Shown here in pieces: positions 1 to 7,300 of a stretch of DNA of 14,990 nucleotides. The position numbers and the translations under genes were made by a program. The stretch's first letter is position 1. Every line of letters begins with the position of its first letter. The notes beneath the pieces are model-generated. The model was not told where the DNA came from. It was given only the letters and a program-made list of their open reading frames with translations, and did not search any database. Source of the stretch: Longimicrobiaceae bacterium (GTDB taxonomy: Bacteria > Gemmatimonadota > Gemmatimonadetes > Longimicrobiales > Longimicrobiaceae); assembly GCA_030146875.1 (NCBI GenBank), contig JASLAX010000004.1, positions 1 to 14,990 on the forward strand, written 5' to 3'.

Positions 1-141
1 GTGGCGGAGCTGGTTGCGGCGATCACCGCCTACATCGATCACCGCAATGAGGAACCTAAGCCGTTCGTCTGGACCGCCTCCGTTCAGCACATCCTCGACA
101 AGGTCGAGAAGGCTAAGCGAACTTTGGAATCACTACACTAG
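1..141 (+). pseudogene. IS630-family transposase, C-terminal end (cut by window edge)
   Basis: The reading frame is open from the first base to a TAG at 139-141 and gives 46 residues. They include ITAYIDHRN, PKPFVWTA and a lysine/glutamate-rich final helix (LDKVEKAKR). From memory, PKPFVWTA followed by an ILxKV helix is the usual extreme C-terminus of IS630/Tc1-mariner-type DDE transposases, after the last catalytic acidic residue. No catalytic residue is inside the window, so I cannot say whether the gene to the left is intact. The GTG at base 1 is only the window edge, not a supported start. The IS right end should lie shortly after 141, but no terminal repeat can be defined without the other end. 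Its presence marks the left side of the window as a site of past transposition. The family call is fairly secure; intactness is unknown. Confidence 0.72.
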
Positions 142-506
142 GGACGTCGAGCCTCTTGCCTGGTGGTTGCTCGGTTGATCCCAAAATGTGCCAACCGCTC
201 CGTGCTGCCATCGCATTGAGGTTCCGGCACCGATGCTCGGGCACCGCGGTCGCACCGAGCGTCGAGCACCGAGCTGCGTCCGCGTTCCGGGTGCAAAGCC
301 GCCGGCTGAATCCCACAAACATCCCGCCGGGACTCCAGCCCAGCGGTTCCTCCGCAACAGGTCTCAGGACGTGCTCATCGCGACCATACCGTTCCCTCTC
401 CTGCTTGCGGGAGAGGGTGGCGGGCTCCCGGGTACGCGGAGGAGACGCACCAATGCCCGACCGAGCCCGCCGGGTGAGGGCCTCCCTCTGCCGCTCGCCC
501 GCCCGC
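142..506. other. Non-coding interval between IS630 remnant and MoxR gene
   Basis: This 365-base stretch holds no convincing gene. Long frames crossing it are GC-driven shadows with arginine- and proline-rich translations. The first part should contain the right end of the IS630 element. The second part (about 394-482) is a REP-like palindromic element described separately. The sequence at 142-360 is slightly less GC-rich than the flanking genes and shows no tRNA, promoter or terminator that I can support. Confidence 0.6.
394..482. repeat. REP-like palindromic intergenic element, copy 1
   Basis: Two nested structures are visible. CCCTCTCC (394-401) pairs perfectly with GGAGAGGG (410-417) around an 8-base loop. 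GGCGGGCTC (419-427) pairs perfectly with GAGCCCGCC (463-471) around a 35-base loop. The element ends in GCCGGGTGAGGGC (470-482). A diverged inverted copy lies at 14399-14454 and shares the terminal 15-mer CCGCCGGGTGAGGGC and a TGGCGGGCTCCC-like block (10 of 12). Two copies in 15 kb with paired arms suggest a dispersed REP/BIME-type repeat. A role as transcription terminator for the minus-strand gene at 507 is possible but lacks a T-tract. Confidence 0.5.
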
Positions 507-1481
507 CTACACCGGCACCTCGACCGACGACGCGATCTCCTCCAGCACCGACACGGCCTCCGCGTACGCCTCGCCAGTCGCGCCCGAGGCGCCGGCGGGG
601 AGGAGACGGTGGGCCAGGACGGGGATCACCAGGCGGCGCACGTCGTCGGGCACCAGGAACTCGCGCCCCTCCACCAGCGCGTACGCGCGCGCGGCGCGGA
701 AGAGCGCGATCGCGGCGCGGGTGCTGGCGCCGGCGCGCAGGCGCGGGGTGCTGCGCGTGGCCGTCACGATCCCCATCACGTAGTCCACCAGCGCCGGCTC
801 CACGTGCACCGCCTCCACCCGCTCCTGCAGCGCGAGCACCTGCGACGGGCCCAGGACGGGGCGCACGTGGTCGACCGCGTCGGAGACGCTCATCGACTGC
901 ATCAGCACCCCGCGCTCGTCGGCCGCGTCGGGGTAGCCGATGGAGAGGCGCATCAGGAAGCGGTCGAGCTGGCTCTCGGGGAGGGGATAGGTGCCGTGCT
1001 GCTCCAGCGGGTTCTGCGTGGCCATCACCAGGAACGGGCGCGGAAGGTCGTGGCTGCGCTCGTCGATGGTGACGCGCCCCTCCTGCATGGCCTCCAGCAG
1101 CCCGCTCTGCGTGCGCGGCGGCGCGCGGTTGATCTCGTCCGCCAGCACCACGTGCGTGAAGATGGGGCCGGGGCGCGTCTCGAACTCGTGCGTCCGCGGG
1201 TTGTAGACGGAGACGCCCAGCACGTCGGAGGGGAGCAGGTCGCTGGTGAACTGGATGCGGCGGAACTCCAGCCCCAGCGCCGCCGTGACCGCGCGGGCGA
1301 GCGTCGTCTTCCCCACGCCGGGAATGTCCTCGAACAGCACGTGGCCGCGCGCCAGCAGCGCCGCCAGGGCCAGGCGCACCGTCTCGCGCTTGCCGCGGAA
1401 GACGGTCTCCACCTCGTCCACGAGCCGCTCCAGCAGGGACAGGTCCACCGTCGCGGCGGGGGTGGGAACGGCGTTCAGCAT
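507..1481 (-). CDS. MoxR-family AAA+ ATPase
   Basis: The predicted 324-residue cytoplasmic ATPase has the full MoxR core: Walker A at about residues 51-60 (EDIPGVGKTT), Walker B at 111-120 (VVLADEINRA), sensor 1 around 152-160 (VMATQNPLE) and the LPESQLDRF arginine-finger segment at 168-176. The C-terminal lid follows and ends with a conserved-looking helix, LVIPVLAHRLL. Length matches the family. MoxR proteins act as chaperone-like ATPases that help mature or insert partner proteins, usually with a DUF58/VWA protein encoded next door. No such partner lies downstream here; the gene runs into the REP element and IS630 debris, so it is orphaned within this window. I chose the ATG at 1481 because everything upstream in frame is arginine-rich shadow sequence. 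No clear Shine-Dalgarno is visible. It is divergent from the c-di-GMP gene. Family call secure; substrate unknown. Confidence 0.93.
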   Translation of the reverse strand: MLNAVPTPAATVDLSLLERLVDEVETVFRGKRETVRLALAALLARGHVLFEDIPGVGKTTLARAVTAALGLEFRRIQFTSDLLPSDVLGVSVYNPRTHEFETRPGPIFTHVVLADEINRAPPRTQSGLLEAMQEGRVTIDERSHDLPRPFLVMATQNPLEQHGTYPLPESQLDRFLMRLSIGYPDAADERGVLMQSMSVSDAVDHVRPVLGPSQVLALQERVEAVHVEPALVDYVMGIVTATRSTPRLRAGASTRAAIALFRAARAYALVEGREFLVPDDVRRLVIPVLAHRLLPAGASGATGEAYAEAVSVLEEIASSVEVPV

Positions 1482-1636
1482 GGTCGCACGGGATCGAAGT
1501 GGGGCGGGAGGGGGGCACCATTCCAAGCTAATGCCCGCGGGCCCGCAGCGGCCAGCCCCGGCGCCGATGCGGACGGGGATGGTACCCCGGCCGCGAAAGG
1601 AGGATTCCAGGTTCCTTTCCCGACGCGGTTTGGCCG

Positions 1637-3493
1637 GTGTGTGGCGCTCCCGCGCGCCCCGCTTCCGGACGGTGTGGCCGGAGCAGTATCTTCGTCGCCG
1701 CGCGCCGCCGCCCGGTGGCGCGCGCGACACCCTGCCGCGCTTCGTGCCCCGCATTGGAGCCCACCCCCGCCGGTCCGCCGTCCCCGCCACGTCTTTCCCC
1801 GCGCGCCGCGGCGCCCGACCCGGCCGCCTTCCTGGCCGCGCTCGCCGGCACCGAGAGCACGGGCATCGTGGTGCTGGACCGCGACCTGCGGTTCCGCCTC
1901 TGGAACGCCTACCAGGAGCGGCTCACCGGCATCCCCGCCGCCGACGTCCTGGGCCGGTACTGCTACGACGTCTTTCCCGGGCTGCGCGACGGACCGCTGG
2001 CCCTGGTGCACGACCGCGCCCTGGCGGGCGAGACGGTGCGCTCCGCGGACGTGCCGTACCCCGCGCTGGAGGACGGCGAGCCGCGCTGGGCCGACGCCGT
2101 CCACTTCCCGTACCTCGACGCCGCCGGCGAGGTGACGGGGATCGTGGCGGTGGTGCACGACGTCACCGACCGCCGCAGCCTGGAGGAGCGGCTCCTCCAC
2201 GACGCCCGCCACGACGCGCTCACCGGACTGCCCAACCGCCTCTTCTTCCTGGAGCGGCTGCGGCACGCGTGCGTCCGCCGCCCCAAGCGCGGGCTGTTCG
2301 CGGTGCTCTTCCTGGACCTGGACCGCTTCAAGGTCGTCAACGACTCCCTGGGCCACGGGGTGGGCGACGAGCTCCTGGTGGAGGTCGCCCGCCGGCTGGC
2401 CGCCTCGGTGCGCGAGGCCGACACCGTGGCGCGCTTCGGCGGCGACGAGTTCGCGGTCCTGCTCGAGGACGTGGACGGGCTTCCCGACGCCACCCGCGTG
2501 GCCGAGCGCATCCGGGCCGCCGTGGGCGCCCCCATGCTACTGGCCGGGCAGGATATGGTGACGGTCCCCAGCATCGGCATCGTCCTGGGCACGCCGGCGG
2601 CCGAGGATCCGGCCGAGGTGCTGCGCAACGCGGACATGGCCATGTACCGGGCCAAGGCGTCGGGTCTGGTGCCGTACGAGATCTTCGACCGGCAGATGCA
2701 CGCCGAGGCGCTGCACCGCCTGCGGCTGGAGAGCGACCTGCGCCGCGCGCTGGACCGCGGCGAGCTGGAGCTGCACTACCAGCCCATGTTCGCGGTGGAC
2801 ACGCGGCGCGTGACGGGGCTGGAGGCCCTGCTCCGCTGGCGCCGCGGCGAGGACCTGATGGCCCCGGGCGAGTTCATCCCCGTGGCCGAGGAGACGCGCC
2901 TCATCTTCCCCATCGGCGAGTGGGTGATGCGCGAGGCCATGGAGCGGCTCCGGGAGTGGCAGGACCGCTTTCCCCGCGCCGAGCCGCTCACCATGAGCGT
3001 GAACCTCTCCGGGCAGCAGTTCCTGGGGCCGGGGCTCGCCGAGCTGGTGCACGGCGCCATGCGCGACGCGGGGGTGCGGGCGGGGACGGTGCGGCTGGAC
3101 GTGACGGAGGGGATGATCGGCGAGGACCCCGGCAACGCCACGCGCGTGCTGCGCGAGCTGCGGCGGCTGGGGGTGCGGCTGCACCTGGACGACTTCGGGA
3201 CGGGGTTCTCCTCGCTGGACTGGCTGCACGACCTGCCGCTGGACGCGCTGAAGATCGACCGCACCTTCGTGGGCCGCATCGGCCGGGCCAGCCAGCGCCC
3301 GCAGGTGCTGCACACCATCGTGGCGCTGGCCGAGAACCTGGGGATCGAGGCCATTCCCGAGGGCGTGGAGACGGAGACGCAGCTCGCGGAGGTGGGCGCC
3401 CTGGGCTGCCGCTTCGCGCAGGGGTTCCTGGTCTCGCGCGCGGTGCCGGGGGAGGCGGTGGGGGCGATCCTGGCGCGCGAGTCGCTGAGCTGA
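1637..3493 (+). CDS. PAS-GGDEF-EAL cyclic-di-GMP synthase/phosphodiesterase
   Basis: A cytoplasmic 618-residue protein with no membrane segment. Residues 1-60 are low-complexity Pro/Arg/Ala. A PAS domain covers about 62-178 (VVLDRDLRFRLWN, then TDRRSLEERL as the usual linker). GGDEF spans about 186-345 with an intact GGDEF at 268-272 and an I-site R259-x-x-D262 exactly five residues before it, implying product inhibition. EAL spans about 360-612, with EAL at 396-398, N456, E491, D518-D519 in DDFGTGF, K539 and E575 all retained. Both synthesis and hydrolysis of c-di-GMP are therefore chemically possible. The loop reads VTEG rather than the usual LTES, a mild change that keeps the glutamate. 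The start is uncertain: GTG 1637 is the longest choice, but GTG 1715 or TTG 1754 would remove the odd leader and keep the PAS domain whole. The PAS ligand cannot be read from the sequence. Confidence 0.93.
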   Translation: MCGAPARPASGRCGRSSIFVAARRRPVARATPCRASCPALEPTPAGPPSPPRLSPRAAAPDPAAFLAALAGTESTGIVVLDRDLRFRLWNAYQERLTGIPAADVLGRYCYDVFPGLRDGPLALVHDRALAGETVRSADVPYPALEDGEPRWADAVHFPYLDAAGEVTGIVAVVHDVTDRRSLEERLLHDARHDALTGLPNRLFFLERLRHACVRRPKRGLFAVLFLDLDRFKVVNDSLGHGVGDELLVEVARRLAASVREADTVARFGGDEFAVLLEDVDGLPDATRVAERIRAAVGAPMLLAGQDMVTVPSIGIVLGTPAAEDPAEVLRNADMAMYRAKASGLVPYEIFDRQMHAEALHRLRLESDLRRALDRGELELHYQPMFAVDTRRVTGLEALLRWRRGEDLMAPGEFIPVAEETRLIFPIGEWVMREAMERLREWQDRFPRAEPLTMSVNLSGQQFLGPGLAELVHGAMRDAGVRAGTVRLDVTEGMIGEDPGNATRVLRELRRLGVRLHLDDFGTGFSSLDWLHDLPLDALKIDRTFVGRIGRASQRPQVLHTIVALAENLGIEAIPEGVETETQLAEVGALGCRFAQGFLVSRAVPGEAVGAILARESLS

Positions 3494-3551
3494 AGCGGCG
3501 GGAGGTTCCGTCCCGGGGCGCACGGCGTTAGCATGGAGCGACGCCACACGC

Positions 3552-3558
3552 GGAGGAG
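3552..3558 (+). promoter_or_regulatory. Shine-Dalgarno site of mntA
   Basis: GGAGGAG lies 3 bases before the ATG at 3562; counted from the inner GGAGG (3552-3556) the gap is 5. It is one of the few strong ribosome binding sites in this window and fixes the start of the antitoxin gene. Confidence 0.7.
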
Positions 3559-3561
3559 ACC

Positions 3562-3867
3562 ATGGGGAGCAGGGTGAGCGCACCGTCCGAGGCCATCGCG
3601 GAGATCTGCCAGAGGTACCACGTCCGCCGCATGTCGTTCTTCGGCTCCGTGCTGCGCGACGACTTCGGGCCGGAGAGCGACGTGGACGTGCTGGTGGAGT
3701 TCGTGCCCGACCGTACTCCGGGGTTCTTCACGATCGCGCGCCTGGAGCGGGAGCTCTCCGCCCTATTCGAAGAGCGCCAGGTCGACGTTCGTACGCCTGA
3801 GGACCTGAGCCGCTACTTCCGGGCGGAGGTCGTCGCTTCGGCCGAGATCCTCTATGAAGCGGCCTGA
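3562..3867 (+). CDS. mntA: MntA-type minimal nucleotidyltransferase antitoxin
   Basis: A 101-residue minimal nucleotidyltransferase. The polymerase-beta-type signature is present: G28-S29 in FFGSVLRDDFG, then SDVDVLVEF with D40 and D42, and the third acidic residue D75 in QVDVRTPEDL. Length and motifs match MntA antitoxins, which neutralise HepT by transferring AMP to a tyrosine in the toxin's RX4HXY motif. The next gene overlaps its stop by 14 bases and encodes exactly such a HepT, which supports the pairing. Transcription presumably starts in the 68-base gap after the c-di-GMP gene or reads through from it; no promoter is clear. All catalytic residues are intact, so the antitoxin should be active. 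The main alternative, an isolated metabolic nucleotidyltransferase, is unlikely given the partner. Confidence 0.92.
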   Translation: MGSRVSAPSEAIAEICQRYHVRRMSFFGSVLRDDFGPESDVDVLVEFVPDRTPGFFTIARLERELSALFEERQVDVRTPEDLSRYFRAEVVASAEILYEAA

Positions 3868-4210
3868 CGACCTGACGCGGCTTCGTCACATCGTGGAGGC
3901 GGCGCACGAGGTCGCTCTGTTCCTGGAAGCGAAGACCCGGGACGACCTGCACCGCGATCCTCTGCTCGCACGCGCCGTCGTGAAGTCCATCGAGATCGTG
4001 GGTGAAGCGGCGGCCCGCATCTCGCCGAAGATGCGAGCGGCGCTGCCTGAGATTCCGTGGCCGGACATCGTCTCGATGCGGAACCATCTCGTGCACGGCT
4101 ACTTCGACATCAACCTCGACGTGGTCTGGAGCACCGCGCAGGACGACCTTCCCCCGCTCCTGCGGCAGGTTGAGGCCGCGCTCGCCCGCCTGAGCCCGGG
4201 GGGGAGCTGA
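3854..4210 (+). CDS. hepT: HepT-type (HEPN) RNase toxin
   Basis: A 118-residue all-alpha HEPN protein. The HEPN active-site motif RX4HXY is intact: R76, H81 and Y83 in RNHLVHGYF. The preceding helix (AVVKSIEIVGEAAARIS, about 41-57) and the LPEIPWPDIVSMRNH stretch are typical of HepT. Known HepT toxins are ribonucleases (one member cleaves tRNA) that are silenced when MntA AMPylates the motif tyrosine, here Y83. The start overlaps the end of mntA by 14 bases in a different frame, indicating translational coupling with the antitoxin made first. A strong hairpin follows at 4253-4289. Such modules stabilise mobile DNA and can act in phage defence. Function here is inferred from the family; the motif evidence is direct. 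Confidence 0.92.
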   Translation: MKRPDDLTRLRHIVEAAHEVALFLEAKTRDDLHRDPLLARAVVKSIEIVGEAAARISPKMRAALPEIPWPDIVSMRNHLVHGYFDINLDVVWSTAQDDLPPLLRQVEAALARLSPGGS

Positions 4211-4252
4211 CGCTCGCCTTTTCCGAGCCTTCGAAGGCCCACCGCATGAGGT

Positions 4253-4289
4253 GACGAGGGGGGCGGCATCGTGCCGTCCCCCCCTCGTC
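4253..4289. terminator. Bidirectional hairpin between hepT and KAP gene
   Basis: An 11-bp stem (GACGAGGGGGG with its complement) continues, after a small internal mismatch, into CGGCA/TGCCG around a TCG loop. It sits between two convergent stop codons (4210 and 4311), where a shared terminator is expected. There is only a short T-rich run on the plus strand (TCTTCCC) and none on the other, so it is a GC-stem type rather than a textbook intrinsic terminator. Confidence 0.65.
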
Positions 4290-4310
4290 TTCCCGGTTCG
4301 GCAGCTTCCT

Positions 4311-7300
4311 CTATGAGCCGGGCTTCACCTCGCCGCCGATCGCCTTCTCCTTCGCCCGCCTCCCCATCCGCCCCGAGCGGAACGAGTACCGCGCCACCCG
4401 CGGCGCCCAGCCCTGGTAGAGCGCGAGGTCGGCGGGCAGCGGCATGCCCGCCAGGGTGTCGCTCAGGGCTTCCAGCGCGTGCTCCAGCTCCCTCCACTCG
4501 CGGGCCTCGCCCCCGGCGCGCGGGCCGGCTTCCGCCGCCATCCGGTGACCCTCCGCACGCATCGACATGAACCCCGGCCACGACGTGCGGCCGGGGTCCT
4601 CCCGTGCCAGGTCGCGGAACAGGTCCACCGCCTGCGCGGGATAGCCGGTCTGCAGGGCCAGCAGGAGGGCGGCGGCGCGGTGCTCCCCGCCCTCCGTGCG
4701 GGTGCCGCGGAAGCGCTCCAGCGCCTCGCCGCTCAGACCAGCACGCAGGAAGCGGTAGACGTTGATGAAGCGCTTGGCGGCGCGGGGCGACCGGATCAGC
4801 GGGTGCATGGCCTCCAGGAAGTCGCGCTCCCAGGCCTCCACGTGCAGCTCGGCCGGGGTGAGGTGGGCGTCGGGCTCCTCGGAGTCGATCCCCCCGGCGG
4901 CGGGAGTCGACCCATCCATCGTGACACCCTCGTCGTCCTCTGCCCCATCGTCGCCGACGTCCTCATCCCCCTCGATCACGATCTCCACGCCCGCCGTCGG
5001 TTCTCCGGTGCGGTGGCCCGGCGGCGGACGTGTGTCCGGCGCGGGATCGGTTGGCGCCGCCCGCCGTCCCTCTGCTTCGTTCTCCTCCGCCTCCTCCGGC
5101 CGGATCGGCACCAGGCCGCGGATCAGGCCGCCGAACCCGCCGCTCTCCATGGGGCGGAGCGAGTACGGGATCTGGAAGATCTTCTCCAGGTAGTTCTGCG
5201 GCGTGGGGCGCCACCCGTCCCCGTCCGACCCTGAGCCGACCGCGGCGCCGGGGGCGAGCACGCGCGCGTACTGGCCCTCGATGGAGCGCAGGAGCCAGCG
5301 CGAGTCCACGCCGACCACCACGATGAAGAGGTCGAAGGCGAGCAGCAGGTGCACGGCCTGCAGCACCTCCACCACGCGGTCCTCGGGGCAGCGGTCCAGG
5401 TCGTCGATGTAGAGGATGATGCGGTCCACGTGGCGGGGCGGGGCGGGGCTCCCGTCGGATGCCTCGGCCGGGGGCGCGGTCCGCTCGGCGGCCACGGCCT
5501 CGATCAGCCCCTTCAGCCGGTCGAAGTCGCGGCGGATCAGCGCGATGATGCCCAGGTGCTGGCGGTAGTCCGCGGAGCCGATGCGGTCCTGCAGGAAGCG
5601 CTGCAGGCGGCGGCCCGCGCGGATCTCCTCCATCTCCGCCGTGAGCCGGCGGATCTCCTGCTGGACCTGGCGGCGCTCCTCCTCGGCAGAGACCTCGGCG
5701 GCGCGGATGCGCGCCAGCTCCCCCTGCTGGGCGGCTTCCTCCACCGCAAGCCGTTCGCGCTCCTGCTTCGCGCGCTCCTCCACCGTCTGCTGGGCCGTCT
5801 CCAGACGGCGGAACACCTCGCCCACGCGACGGAGCCCGGGCGCATACGTCCTCCACAGCCCGATCGCCCCCCCGACCGCGGCGCCCAGGGTGATCGCGAA
5901 GTTGGTGTACGTGGCCACCCACCACAGGCAGACGGCGACGAACACGGGCGCCGCGAGAAACGCCGCCGTCAGCAGGAAGCGCAGCCCCGGCCGGTCCGCC
6001 CCGGCGATGGCGCTCGGGATGGCCTGGAGGCGCGCACCGAGCGAGCGAAGCTCGCCCACGCGGCCACGGAGCCGCTCGTAGGTCAGCTCCCCGGCCGGAA
6101 TCCCGGCGCGCCCCGCCGTCTCCGCGAGCTGCCCCTGCACCAGCTCGTCCACCAGCACCGCCTCCGCCAGGCCCCCCGCGAGCTTCCGCCTGCGGGCGAC
6201 GATCTCGCCTTCGACGTCGGCGCGCTTCCGCGCCAGGTCGTCGATGTGGCCCTCCACCGCCTCGCGCTCCGCCTCGGCGGCTTCCTTGCGCTTCTCCGCC
6301 TGCGCCAGCAGCTCCTGGTTTGCCGACAGCTCGCCGAAGAGGCGCGCGCGGACCTGCTCGTCGGTCTCGTCGGGGTTACCGGGCGAGAGGACCTTCGCCA
6401 GCTCCTCGAAGATGTGCGTGACCAGCGACGCCCACAGGTTCGCGTCCATGTAGTGCCACGCGTTGAACCAGATCTGGACCACGCTCTCGCAGTAGGTGGT
6501 GGGCTGCCCGCGCTCCTTTGCCCGCGCCGCCTTCTCGGCCAGACCGGCGATCTTCCCTTCCAGCAAGCGCATGAAGAAGCTCTTCCCGCTCCCCCAGTCG
6601 CCGAACAGGCCCAGGGAGAGCGGCGGCTTCACCGTGGTGGACGCCAGCACCTTCGCGAACGCCTCCGCCTCGCCGGCCACGTCCAGCTTGTCGTCCGCAT
6701 CCGTGATCTTCGCGCCGATGGCGTCGGAGGCGAGGGAGGCAATGGTCGGGGGCTCGCGGCGCGGCGCGGGGGTATCCGCAGACGTACCCCCCACGAGGAT
6801 CTCGCCCCAGGTGTCGGGGCGCTCCTTGACGGGCCTGCTCAGGAGGAAGTCGTGCAGCTCACGACGCAGGATCGTCGGAACGTAGCCGAGAGCTTCCAGC
6901 AGCCGGTCGCCGGAGGACGATACCAGGACCGCAGCGAGGATGTGTCGCGAGGAGACGCGTACGGTCGCGGCATCGGGCAGGGCTACCTTTTCGGCGATCT
7001 CCTCCGCGGCTGCCAAGAGCATCAGAAACTCGGGCCCGGCGGCCGTGCCCAGTTTCTCCACCGGAGCTGGCGCAGTGGGCAGGGTATTCAGGCCGTAGCG
7101 CCGGTCTAGATCGAGCTGTTGTAGAAGATCCGCCTCCCGGCGGTTTGCTGGCGCGGCACTCCCCAAGACATCGTACAGGAACCGGCCCGTGTCCTGCCCC
7201 TCCTCTGACCGCGCGAGGGCCACCCCGGCCAGAAGGATCAGTGCGTCGGCGCCCCGGCCGACGAGACGACTGCGCGCCCGGTGAATGGCGATCGCAAAGC

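Noticed and set aside
1596..1603. AAAGGAGG as the ribosome binding site of the c-di-GMP gene
   Set aside because: No start codon in the correct frame lies within 5-12 bases; the nearest in-frame GTG is 33 bases on.
156..2135. Very long plus-strand open frame (about 659 codons) over the MoxR gene
   Set aside because: It is the antisense shadow of moxR continuing into the N-terminus of the c-di-GMP gene. The translation is Arg/Ala/His-rich with no domain, while the minus strand carries all MoxR motifs.
1246..3531. 761-codon plus-strand frame over the GGDEF-EAL gene
   Set aside because: Out-of-frame GC shadow with Arg/Gly/Pro-rich translation; the adjacent frame contains intact GGDEF and EAL motifs.
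3524..3545. Inverted repeat GGCGT-N12-ACGCC upstream of mntA as an autoregulatory operator
   Set aside because: Five-base arms are expected by chance at this GC content, and no promoter could be placed around it.
5349..7109. 586-codon plus-strand frame inside the KAP gene
   Set aside because: Antisense shadow; it has no motif, and the minus frame contains Walker A, Walker B and KAP motifs throughout.
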